A stretch of DNA of 9,127 bases from Nitrospirota bacterium (GCA_016217625.1 JACRHK010000172.1:1-9127), one strand, 5' to 3'; shown: positions 1-5,482, numbered from the stretch's first letter. Notes: a model not told the origin generated them from the letters alone. Numbers and translations: made by a program.

Positions 1-47
1 ATGCTCCGGACGTCCCGCAGTCCCCTGGCGTCGGTTACACCTCTCAT
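1..47 (-). CDS. start of an unidentified gene, cut by the window edge
   Basis: An ATG at 47 opens a frame that reads MRGVTDARGLRDVRS before leaving the window at position 1. It follows the AbrB-like gene by 22 nt, on the same strand, and a purine-rich GGAGCACGG lies upstream, so it fits as the next gene of the operon. The first residues (MRG plus a hydrophobic residue) resemble the start of GvpN in this window (MRGI), but fifteen residues are too few to claim homology. No function can be assigned. Position suggests another gas vesicle gene, which is inference only. Confidence 0.35.
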   Translation of the reverse strand, partial: MRGVTDARGLRDVRS

Positions 48-69
48 GGCACCGTGCTCCGTTTGGAAA

Positions 70-237
70 TTATCGGGCGCTCTCACGCGCGGAGAGCAAG
101 AGCTGTTTGTTCTTGCTCGCCCCCACCACCTTCAACTCCACCAATTGACCGGCCTTGAGTCCGATCTGCCTCCGGATGTGATTGGGTATCGAGAGCTTCC
201 CGCCGGCGTCCACTCGCGCAAAGGCTCGCAGCAGCAT
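70..237 (-). CDS. small AbrB/MazE/SpoVT-type DNA-binding protein
   Basis: This 55-residue protein has the layout of a swapped-hairpin AbrB/SpoVT domain: RVDAGGKLSIPNHIRRQIGL at residues 8-27, then KAGQLVELKVVG at 28-39, and a closing beta strand KQLLLSA at 44-50. Members of this fold bind DNA as dimers, either as transition-state regulators or as antitoxins of the MazE type. No toxin-like partner is visible, so a regulator of the gas vesicle operon is the better guess. The ATG at 237 lies 8 nt after a GGGGAGG Shine-Dalgarno sequence, which begins directly after the gvpN stop codon. The 15-nt gap and shared strand point to co-transcription with gvpN. It is too short for many gene finders. The fold is fairly secure; the role is not. 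Confidence 0.75.
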   Translation of the reverse strand: MLLRAFARVDAGGKLSIPNHIRRQIGLKAGQLVELKVVGASKNKQLLLSARESAR

Positions 238-252
238 CAGGGCCACCTCCCC

Positions 253-1173
253 TCAGCAGTGTTGTTTGACGAACTTCTTCACCAGCTCCCGGACCTTGGC
301 CTGGTTGCTCTTGCTCCCCACCCGGCTCGTCTCCGAGGCCAGAATGTCCTCGCAGACCTGCCGGAAGACCCCGCTGGACCCTTTGACGTGGCCATTCAGC
401 ACCGTGAGGGATCTGGCGATCATGATCGCGCCGCGGACGGTGGGAGAGAATTCACACGCTCCCGACTGCCGAAGCGCCCGAACGACTTTCACGATCTTCT
501 CCGCCTCCTTCCGAGGGAGACCGGACTTGGCCTGCGTGATGGCGGCCTCCGTTTCCTCGTCGAAGTGGTCCAGGTCGAGGGTGACCATCCGGTCGCGGAG
601 GGCGTCCTGGCTCCGATGCACCCCGGCGTACTCCTCGGGGTTCGAGGTGAAGAGGGCCGTGAAGTTCGGATCCACCTTCAGATAGGTCTCGTCTCCGCCC
701 CGCCGGACGGGGAGGTCCATCATCCGCTCCTGGAGGATGGAGAGCAGGATGTTGTTTGCCTCCGGCCGCGAGCGGGTGAACTCGTCGTAGATGAGAGTGA
801 AGCCGTATTTGCACGCGATGGTCAGGCGGTTGTCCACCCACCGCTTGACCATGTCCTCCTCGACCTTCAGGACCCGGGAGACGAAGCGGTCGATGACCTT
901 CCTCAACCGATAGCCGTACTCCCCCCCCACCAAGTCCGAGGTGGTGTACTCCTCGTCGCCGTGGATCAGCACCACGGGACGTTCGAGCTTCGAGGCCACG
1001 TGGAGGGCCAGGGTGGTCTTGCCCGTGCCGGAGGCTCCCCGGAAGTGGACCGGGAAGCCGGCCTTGACATAGCCCATGGCCCGCTCGGTGAGGTCTTTGA
1101 CGAACTTCGTCTCCACGAAATCCGGCAAGGGGGCAGGCTCGATGACCGAGGTGAGATCCTCTATGCCTCTCAT
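253..1173 (-). CDS. gvpN: gas vesicle protein GvpN (MoxR-type AAA+ ATPase)
   Basis: GvpN is the AAA+ ATPase of gas vesicle clusters. Family knowledge places it in vesicle assembly or growth, in the cytoplasm. The 306-residue protein has Walker A GASGTGKTT at 46-54, Walker B TLIYDE at 126-131, a sensor-1 region FTSNPEEYAGVH near 175-186 with Asn178, and an ALRDRM segment at 191-196 that could supply the arginine finger. The EFTRSRPEANNILLSILQE stretch after Walker B is typical of the GvpN/MoxR group. Length is close to the family norm. The ATG at 1173 follows a GGAGGGG ribosome-binding site by 4 nt. Immediately upstream is a remnant of the zinc-finger gene's tail instead of the whole gene, because of the duplication at 1161-1868. 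A decayed second copy of gvpN lies at 1592-1777. Motifs here are intact, so this copy is probably functional. Confidence 0.94.
   Translation of the reverse strand: MRGIEDLTSVIEPAPLPDFVETKFVKDLTERAMGYVKAGFPVHFRGASGTGKTTLALHVASKLERPVVLIHGDEEYTTSDLVGGEYGYRLRKVIDRFVSRVLKVEEDMVKRWVDNRLTIACKYGFTLIYDEFTRSRPEANNILLSILQERMMDLPVRRGGDETYLKVDPNFTALFTSNPEEYAGVHRSQDALRDRMVTLDLDHFDEETEAAITQAKSGLPRKEAEKIVKVVRALRQSGACEFSPTVRGAIMIARSLTVLNGHVKGSSGVFRQVCEDILASETSRVGSKSNQAKVRELVKKFVKQHC
864..924. repeat. source copy of a 61-bp repeat inside gvpN
   Basis: This part of gvpN encodes GEYGYRLRKVIDRFVS (residues 84-99) and a few following residues. It recurs at 1705-1765 at an offset of 841 nt, with three mismatches (873, 876 and 877) and no indel. 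It defines the second half of the gvpN remnant in the rearranged patch. Confidence 0.9.
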
Positions 1174-1265
1174 GGATCCCCTCCTACACAGGGAGCGCAG
1201 CCCGGCGGGAGATCATGCCTCTCCCCCGGCAGTGAGTGCATGGCAGGCCGTTCACGGCGGTGCGC
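1161..1265. repeat. direct repeat, copy A (zinc-finger gene tail plus gvpN start)
   Basis: About 105 bp here match 1765-1868 with one single-base indel and a handful of substitutions, around 95% identity by hand alignment. On the minus strand the repeat covers the last 24 or so codons of the zinc-finger gene, its stop, the ribosome-binding site and the codons MRGI of gvpN. Copy A leads into the intact gvpN. The match fades at about 1265, where the unrelated insert begins. Confidence 0.92.
1184..1265 (-). pseudogene. orphan 3' tail of the six-motif zinc-finger gene
   Basis: Read in the zinc-finger frame, this stretch gives AVNGLPCTHCRGRG, then MISRRAALPV and a TAG stop at 1184-1186. It matches the C-terminus of the intact protein at 1787-2125 except for Leu to Pro two codons before the stop; one further change in the cysteine region is silent (ACC to ACT). 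It retains the last CxxCxGxG motif. There is no start codon or upstream coding sequence of that gene; a kinase-like scrap adjoins it instead. It is best read as the surviving end of a duplicated gene. Confidence 0.8.
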
Positions 1266-1389
1266 GCTGGAGGCGACGCGCCGGCAGCTCGCCGTCGACG
1301 TACTCCATCGCGATGAACGGCACACCCTCGTGCTCGCCGAGACCTTTGAGGCCGGATCGCAGGGGTGGGTGTTCGAGCATCGGGATCAT
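1252..1389 (-). pseudogene. fragment resembling a Ser/Thr protein kinase hinge
   Basis: A 45-codon frame starting at ATG 1389 contains GLGEHEGVPFIAMEYVDGE near residues 16-34. This looks like the beta-4, beta-5 and hinge segment of bacterial Hanks-type kinases, where a [LIV]MEY[LV]xGE motif is typical. Nothing else of a kinase is present: there is no glycine loop, no catalytic HRD and no DFG. The frame ends at 1252 by running across the repeat border into the zinc-finger tail, so the stop is accidental. The ATG overlaps the stop of the upstream small gene (ATGA). I take it as a non-functional scrap captured with the insert. The kinase resemblance rests on a short motif and could be mistaken. 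Confidence 0.5.
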
Positions 1390-1595
1390 GGGATGCCGCC
1401 GTTGCGCAGCACGTAGGCGCCGTCGCGCGTGCGGCGCAGGAATCCTTCGTTCACGAGTTGCGCGAGCATCGCGTGGCACAGGCGCTCGTCCAGCGCCCAC
1501 AAGCGCGCGGCCTGCGCCGCGGTCAGGCGGAGCCCCGGCATCTCCGCGTATTCGCCGCGCATGATGTCGAGCCGCCAGGTGAGGTCGTCGGTCAC
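1386..1595 (-). CDS. small helical protein, possibly winged-helix, in the inserted segment
   Basis: A GTG at 1595 opens a 69-residue frame. The GTG overlaps the stop of the upstream chimeric frame by 4 nt (GTGA). The middle part, MPGLRLTAAQAARLWALDER at residues 19-38, followed by CHAMLAQLVNEGFLRRTRDG (40-59) and AYVL, has the pattern helix, helix, helix, short wing. It resembles small hypothetical proteins of proteobacterial type that are compact helix-turn-helix or winged-helix domains. It is the only unit in the inserted patch that looks complete. Whether it is expressed is unknown: its ribosome-binding site is poor (GGAGAGG about 11 nt upstream), and any transcript would come from the gas vesicle operon. 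No specific function can be assigned. Confidence 0.5.
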   Translation of the reverse strand: MTDDLTWRLDIMRGEYAEMPGLRLTAAQAARLWALDERLCHAMLAQLVNEGFLRRTRDGAYVLRNGGIP

Positions 1596-1777
1596 GATGC
1601 AACCGCCTCTCCGGCGGCCCACCCATACTCGGTCTTCGCGATCTGGTAGTCCCAGCGGGCCTGCACGCGGACGGCACTCGCGCGGGTGGGCGCCGCCTGC
1701 GCATCCTTCAGGATCCCAGAGACGAAGCGGTCGATGACCTTCCTCAACCGATAGCCGTACTCCCCTATGCCTCTCAT
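1592..1777 (-). pseudogene. chimeric gvpN remnant fused to an unrelated C-terminus
   Basis: The frame keeps the gvpN ribosome-binding site and start (MRGI), then jumps to GEYGYRLRKVIDRFVS, which is residues 84-99 of GvpN. Residues 5-83, including the Walker A motif, are therefore missing, and the join stays in frame. After GILKDA it leaves GvpN and continues with TRASAVRVQARWDYQIAKTE, then YGWAAGEAVAS. That tail has the look of the last helix of a TolC-like outer membrane factor, although this is a weak resemblance. The 61-residue product cannot be a working ATPase. The frame ends in a GTGA overlap with the next small gene, which suggests the foreign tail and that gene came together from one donor locus. 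Confidence 0.8.
1705..1765. repeat. displaced copy of the 61-bp gvpN internal repeat
   Basis: This copy matches 864-924 with three mismatches. Here it directly abuts the other repeat (1765-1868), while in intact gvpN the two elements are separated by 236 bp. Three unrelated differences and no indel suggest the copies have had time to diverge. Confidence 0.9.
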
Positions 1778-1868
1778 GGATCCCTCCTACACGAGGAGCG
1801 CAGCCCGGCGGGAGATCATGCCTCTCCCCCGGCAGTGGGTGCATGGCAGGCCGTTCACGGCGGCGCGC
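1765..1868. repeat. direct repeat, copy B (zinc-finger gene tail plus gvpN start)
   Basis: Copy B contains the genuine 3' end of the intact zinc-finger gene and the start of the gvpN remnant. It differs from copy A by one missing C near 1783, a small change beside the stop codon (CACGAGG against CACAGGG) and a few single substitutions. The copies are in direct orientation about 603 nt apart. Confidence 0.92.
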
Positions 1869-2125
1869 CCGCTTCCGTGGCAGTCAGGGCACAGTTCTCC
1901 GGATCCCCCGAAGGCCACGACTCCCTTTCCCCCGCAGACCTGGCAGGTGATCCTCGTCCCGTAGGGCTGGATCCCGCTCCCCTGACAGTAGACGCACCTC
2001 GTCACCGGCTCTGCCACCACGACCGTGCCCTTCCCCCCGCAGACCTGGCACCGGGCCAGGGGCGAGAGGAGGTCAAAAGGATCGGACCCCTGCCCCCGAC
2101 AGAACGCGCATATCGTCGCCGTCAT
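1787..2125 (-). CDS. J-domain-less protein with six DnaJ-type CxxCxGxG zinc motifs
   Basis: The 112-residue protein is almost entirely cysteine-rich repeats: CAFCRGQG (6-13), CQVCGGKG (26-33), CVYCQGSG (44-51), CQVCGGKG (61-68), CPDCHGSG (79-86) and CTHCRGRG (95-102). DnaJ/Hsp40 has four such motifs forming two zinc centres that help bind unfolded clients; six would allow three centres. There is no J domain, no signal peptide and no membrane segment. A chaperone or scaffold role during vesicle protein assembly is a reasonable inference from its place between gvpA and gvpN, but it is not shown. The ATG at 2125 follows an AAGGGGG sequence and comes just before the first motif. It overlaps the end of the upstream coiled-coil gene by 53 nt in another frame. 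The last 24 or so codons are duplicated at 1184-1265. Confidence 0.85.
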   Translation of the reverse strand: MTATICAFCRGQGSDPFDLLSPLARCQVCGGKGTVVVAEPVTRCVYCQGSGIQPYGTRITCQVCGGKGVVAFGGSGELCPDCHGSGRAAVNGLPCTHCRGRGMISRRAALLV

Positions 2126-2714
2126 CTCTTCCCCCTTCTCCTGTGCCGGCCTGGATGGCCCTGAGGGTGGCCTTGAACTCCTTCGCCCTCACGGAACCGC
2201 CGTTGGACAGGAGATGTTGCAGAGCCCGTGACATCCCCTCCTGCTCCCTTCGGAACTCGGCGAGGAGGGCCCTGATTTCCCGCTCCCGTTCCTCTCGTCT
2301 GGTCTCGATCCCCTTCAAGAGTTGCTTGACGCTTCCGATCCGTTCCGTTTCGCCCCGGGCCAGGGCCTCCTTCAACGCGGCCGCCGTCTCTCGCTGCTCC
2401 CGCAGGTAGCCCCTCATCGTCTCCCTGACCGCTCGCTCGCGCTCCTCCTGGCGGACGAGGATCCCTCCCATCATGGTGTCGAAGTCGCACTTCCTGAGAT
2501 GGGCGGCCTGTGCCAGGGTCTCCCTGAGCCGAGCCCTCATCGCTTCTCGCTGGCCTCGGAAGCTCTCGAGCATCTCGTGAGTGGATTCGACGATCTGCTC
2601 CACCGAAGAGATCCTGGCCTCGTAGGAAGCGATAATCTCCCCGGCCAGGCGCCCCATCTCCACTGGAAACTGAACGGGTGTCATGCGCGTTCGTGACTGA
2701 ATCCTTGCCCTCAT
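2073..2714 (-). CDS. coiled-coil protein with 51-residue repeats, gas vesicle locus (longer paralogue)
   Basis: This 213-residue, highly charged, cysteine-poor protein is predicted by eye to be mostly coiled coil. Two full repeat units of about 51 residues are visible, at 71-121 and 122-172, with the start of a third at 173-190. Each has a hydrophobic core, then GI, a charged R-x-x-ER-x-x-x stretch, a basic EQ segment and LxxLLxxG. The first 120 residues align without gaps to the gene upstream (for instance EIIASYEARI against EIPASFDARM), so the two are paralogues. The ATG at 2714 forms an ATGA overlap with the previous stop and lacks its own Shine-Dalgarno sequence, so translational coupling is likely; a second ATG lies at 2684. 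There is no membrane segment. I do not recognise a named family. An accessory protein binding or organising vesicles is inference from context. Confidence 0.82.
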   Translation of the reverse strand: MRARIQSRTRMTPVQFPVEMGRLAGEIIASYEARISSVEQIVESTHEMLESFRGQREAMRARLRETLAQAAHLRKCDFDTMMGGILVRQEERERAVRETMRGYLREQRETAAALKEALARGETERIGSVKQLLKGIETRREEREREIRALLAEFRREQEGMSRALQHLLSNGGSVRAKEFKATLRAIQAGTGEGGRDDGDDMRVLSGAGVRSF

Positions 2715-3184
2715 CGAGCGAAGCTGGCGCGCCGCTTCGCCATGCCGGCGGCTAGACCCTGCCAGTGGCTGGCCATGGCCTTCTGCGCCCGGCGGAAACC
2801 GCCCAACATGTTTCCAACCTCCCGAGCCCGCTGCTCGCTCCCGCGGCGGAGGGAATTCATCAGATCGGCGGTTTCCCGACTTCTTTCCTCATGCCGAGCC
2901 CGGATGCCTTGGTGCATCACTCGAAAGTCCTTCATGCGGGAGGCCTCGCTGTTGCTGAGGAACCGTTTGAGCTCAGCCGCTTTCTCCCTGAGATCGCGCT
3001 GAAAGCCCTTGAGCAACTCGGCGGTCTCCCGCTTGATGTCCGCAACCCGTTTCATCCTGGCATCGAACGAAGCCGGGATCTCCTGGCACAGATTCCTCAT
3101 CTCCTCCGCCCTTCCCATTGGTTCCTCCCGTTCTTCGAGTTGGAAAGTCTCAGGGACCTTCTTGGGTTTTTTCCTGAACGCCAC
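2711..3184 (-). CDS. coiled-coil protein, gas vesicle locus (shorter paralogue)
   Basis: A GTG at 3184, 5 nt after a strong GAGGAGG site, starts a 157-residue protein; an internal ATG (residue 23) is a weaker alternative. After a basic N-terminus (MAFRKKPKKVPE) the protein is a long amphipathic, charged helix. It carries one copy of the repeat seen twice in the downstream gene, with RMKDFRVMHQGIRARHEERS at its centre. Near 28-130 it lines up with residues 19-120 of that gene, with shared AS-x-x-ARM/I, KDF/CDF and ARHEERSRE/VRQEERERA positions. It has no cysteines, signal peptide or membrane span. The gene is the first after gvpA, separated by 129 nt. The basic tail could contact the acidic vesicle surface or nucleic acid, which is speculation. 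No known family was recognised. Confidence 0.8.
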   Translation of the reverse strand: MAFRKKPKKVPETFQLEEREEPMGRAEEMRNLCQEIPASFDARMKRVADIKRETAELLKGFQRDLREKAAELKRFLSNSEASRMKDFRVMHQGIRARHEERSRETADLMNSLRRGSEQRAREVGNMLGGFRRAQKAMASHWQGLAAGMAKRRASFAR

Positions 3185-3281
3185 GGTTCCCTCCTCGGGC
3201 GTCGATGCGCCCTCTGATGTGAGTCGGAAGAGAGATCCTGGCGAGACACGCTCGGCGGTCGTCCGCTCGAGGGTTCCCCGG

Positions 3282-3303
3282 CAGAAACCCCTCAGTGGTT
3301 CTG
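3282..3303 (-). terminator. weak hairpin downstream of gvpA
   Basis: On the transcript, CAGAACC and GGTTTCTG pair across a 7-nt loop, with one bulged base. It lies 11 nt after the gvpA stop. There is no run of T after it, so it is not a standard intrinsic terminator. It could act as a partial attenuator or an RNA-stability element that keeps gvpA expressed above the genes after it, as is usual for this wall protein. Confidence 0.3.
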
Positions 3304-3313
3304 GCAGCCCGCC

Positions 3314-3529
3314 TTACGCCGGCGCGGCCGCCGTGGCGGTCAGGCCGATGGCCTCGGCGTACTTGAGGTACGTCTCGACTGAGGCCACGACCACCCGCGC
3401 CTCGATCGCCAGGAGCTCGATCCCCACGAGGGAGACCCGCACCCAGGCGTCGATGACCACGCCCTTGTCCAGGATCCGGTCGATCACTTCAACCAGGCTG
3501 GACGACGCGATTGCCTTTTCTACTGCCAT
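3314..3529 (-). CDS. gvpA: gas vesicle structural protein GvpA
   Basis: GvpA is the small hydrophobic protein that polymerises into the ribbed wall of the gas vesicle. The 71 residues follow the family closely: [20 protein letters not shown] (1-20), then [20 protein letters not shown] (21-40), [20 protein letters not shown] (41-60) and a short alanine-rich tail. The usual order of helix, beta hairpin, helix is preserved, and the length matches typical GvpA. I chose the ATG at 3529, giving the standard MAVEK start, over an in-frame GTG at 3535, which would sit only 2 nt from the ribosome-binding site. It begins 6 nt after the stop of a response regulator gene and shares its ribosome-binding site with that stop codon, so at least part of its transcription should come from the regulator operon. 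No second gvpA or gvpJ copy is visible. Confidence 0.97.
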   Translation of the reverse strand: MAVEKAIASSSLVEVIDRILDKGVVIDAWVRVSLVGIELLAIEARVVVASVETYLKYAEAIGLTATAAAPA

Positions 3530-3535
3530 GTTCAC

Positions 3536-3546
3536 TCACCTCCTTT
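3536..3546 (-). promoter_or_regulatory. strong gvpA ribosome-binding site overlapping a stop codon
   Basis: AAAGGAGGTGA is a near-perfect Shine-Dalgarno sequence, and its last three bases are the stop codon of the upstream response regulator. Spacing from GGAGG to the ATG at 3529 is 9 nt. The arrangement allows ribosomes finishing the regulator to restart on gvpA, and it decides the choice of gvpA start. Confidence 0.88.
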
Positions 3547-3964
3547 CGGTTTGCCCCTCGTGGCCGTAGGTCGGCTCGCGCGAGGGGCTCTGCCCGCCCT
3601 CCCTGATGACCCGCCTCAGGAGGGTTGACACTGCATCGAGTTCAAAGGGCTTCGAGATGAAGCCCTGGAATTCACCGTTCCGAATTCCGTCCCGAATCGG
3701 CTGATCCTCTTCGTAGTGGTAGCCTGAGATCATCACGATCGGAAGCTGGGGGACGAGTTGCCGGATGCCACGGGAGATCTCGATGCCGTTCTTGCCGGGG
3801 AGCTTGACGTCGATGACGGCCACGTCGAAGCTCCGTCCCCGCACGGCCTGGATCGCATCTTCCCCCCGGTGAACCTGACTGATGTGCACCCCTTCGTCCC
3901 TCAGGCCTTTCTCCAGGGCCCAGCAGATGTCCTTCGCGTCGTCCACGATCAAGATCTCAAGCAT
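3536..3964 (-). CDS. stand-alone receiver-domain response regulator next to gvpA
   Basis: The 142-residue protein is a CheY-like receiver with no DNA-binding output domain. The acidic pocket is Asp8/Asp9 (ILIVDD), the phosphoacceptor is Asp52 (VIDVKLP), the conserved Ser is 80 (MISGYHY) and the Lys is 105 (ISKPF). A basic, glycine-rich tail of about 20 residues follows. The ATG at 3964 overlaps the kinase gene's stop by 8 nt and has a GGGGAGAGG site, so the two are a translationally linked pair. It shares unusual wording (DICWAL, SGYxY, SKP) with the receiver at 5716-6099, showing they are paralogues. Lacking an output domain, it must act by protein contact or phosphotransfer, plausibly towards the sigma-54 activator encoded upstream. 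Confidence 0.93.
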   Translation of the reverse strand: MLEILIVDDAKDICWALEKGLRDEGVHISQVHRGEDAIQAVRGRSFDVAVIDVKLPGKNGIEISRGIRQLVPQLPIVMISGYHYEEDQPIRDGIRNGEFQGFISKPFELDAVSTLLRRVIREGGQSPSREPTYGHEGQTERR

Positions 3965-5465
3965 CCGGCCTCTCCCCCGGCAGGGTGATCGTAAACGTGG
4001 AGCCCTTCCCCACGTCGCTCTCCACACGGATCGTGCCCCCGTGCTGCTGGACGATGCCGTAGGCGATCGAAAGACCCAGCCCCGTCCCCTTCCCCACCGG
4101 CATGGTGGTGAAGAAAGGCTGGAAGATGCGGGATAGGTGCTCCTCGGGGATGCCGCGGCCCGTATCGGCGAATTGGGCCTCGATTGCGACCTTATGGTCC
4201 CCCGGAGCACGGCGGGTCTGGATGGTGAACAACCCCCCTTCGGGCATGGCGTGGTACCCGTTGAGGATGATGTTCATGAAGACCTGCTGGAGCTGGTTCT
4301 TGCTGCCCTTCACCCTCGGGAGCCCCGGGGCCAGGCGCTTGTCGATCTCGATCGACTGGAGGGAGATCTGATGGTCGATGAGGGAGAGGGTGTCCTCGAC
4401 GGTGCCGTTGACGTCCACGCGCTCGACCAGCCCCTCGGACGGCCGGGCGAACCTCAAGAGGTTTTCGATGATGGCGGCAGCCCTGGAAGCGGCGGTGTGG
4501 ATCTTCTCGGCGCACTCCTGGCGAGTGCCGGGATCGTCCCCGTTCTTGAGAAGGATCTGAGCGGCCGAGGAGGTGATGGCCAGGGGGTTGCGGAGCTCGT
4601 GGGCGATGCCGCCGGCCATCTCGCCGAGGGCGGCCATCTTGGCCGACTGGATCAACTGCAGCTCCAGTTGCCGCTTCTCCGTCAGATCCCGTCCCACCCC
4701 CACGAGGGCCACGACCCGGCCGCCCTCCTCCCGCATCGCCGAAAAGCGCCAGGAGATGAGGCGCTCCGGGCCGCTCTTTGCCGTCATCCCTGCATCCATC
4801 TCCTGGACCTTCCCCTCCCTGGCGAGCTGGACGAGGAGAGCCTGAAGGTGCGGGCGGTCCGTTTCCGAGAAGAGGTCGGCGAACTGTCTTTCCGCTACCT
4901 CCCGAGGCCTGAACCCCAGGGTCCGCTCGGCGGCGCCGTTCCAGGTCATCACCGCGCCGGCCGCGTCCAGAGAGACAATCGGGTCATTCGCGCTTTCCAC
5001 GACGCTGGCCAGGTGGCGCTCTACCTCTCTGACCCGCTCGCCCAAGCGCTTCTTTTCCGTTACGTCGTCCAGGAAGAGCATCACGTTCTCGACCCGCCCG
5101 TCTGGCTCGTCCTTCAAGGGAGTCAGGCTGTAGAAATAGACTCGGCCCGCCAGTCCCGGGGCGCGGTACTCCATTTCTCCTCCGTCAAAGGGCTGGCCTG
5201 TCTGACAGACCTTCCGAAGCCGCTCCTCGAGGTCGGTGTAGAGGAGGATGACGGGAGGGAAGATGTCGGTGAGCCGCTTTCCCAACACTTCCCCCTCCTC
5301 CTTCCGGGACTTGACGAGGAAGTTGCGGTTGACAAAGACCACGCGAAGGCTGCTGTCGAGGATCAGGATGGACGAGGGGATGTGGGCGAGGACATCCATG
5401 GGGAGATTCCGCCCGCTTGCTTCCAACCGCGTCAGTTCTCGAACGGCCCCGCTTGGCTTCTTCAC
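3957..5465 (-). CDS. cytoplasmic PAS-PAS histidine kinase, gvpA-proximal
   Basis: A soluble sensor kinase of 502 residues with no transmembrane segment. It has a first PAS-like region (about 24-140), a second PAS with PAC-like end (about 150-265), then HisKA with the phosphorylated His289 (GGIAHELRNPL). The HATPase domain has an N box at Asn398/Asn402, G1 DTGRG at 434-438, an F-box-like FQPFFTT at 448-454 and G2 GKGTGLGLS. It would phosphorylate the receiver that overlaps its 3' end. I chose the GTG at 5465 because it gives MKKPSG, parallel to the MKKISR start of the paralogue at 6096-7613; the frame is open to 5612 and an ATG exists at 5399. The ribosome-binding site is weak. The PAS ligand cannot be read from the sequence. 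Confidence 0.93.
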   Translation of the reverse strand: MKKPSGAVRELTRLEASGRNLPMDVLAHIPSSILILDSSLRVVFVNRNFLVKSRKEEGEVLGKRLTDIFPPVILLYTDLEERLRKVCQTGQPFDGGEMEYRAPGLAGRVYFYSLTPLKDEPDGRVENVMLFLDDVTEKKRLGERVREVERHLASVVESANDPIVSLDAAGAVMTWNGAAERTLGFRPREVAERQFADLFSETDRPHLQALLVQLAREGKVQEMDAGMTAKSGPERLISWRFSAMREEGGRVVALVGVGRDLTEKRQLELQLIQSAKMAALGEMAGGIAHELRNPLAITSSAAQILLKNGDDPGTRQECAEKIHTAASRAAAIIENLLRFARPSEGLVERVDVNGTVEDTLSLIDHQISLQSIEIDKRLAPGLPRVKGSKNQLQQVFMNIILNGYHAMPEGGLFTIQTRRAPGDHKVAIEAQFADTGRGIPEEHLSRIFQPFFTTMPVGKGTGLGLSIAYGIVQQHGGTIRVESDVGKGSTFTITLPGERPDA

Positions 5466-5482
5466 GGCGAGGGTTTCTCCCC

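Noticed and set aside
1..1416. Plus-strand open frame of 471 codons opposite gvpN
   Set aside because: It is antisense to gvpN and the AbrB-like gene, runs across the repeat borders and shows no protein motif; a shadow frame.
864..1868. Variable-repeat/template-repeat pair of a diversity-generating retroelement
   Set aside because: The differences between repeat copies are not restricted to adenines, one is an indel, and no reverse transcriptase gene is present.
1161..1868. Insertion sequence or composite transposon bounded by the direct repeats
   Set aside because: No transposase, no terminal inverted repeats and no short target duplication; the repeats are pieces of resident genes.
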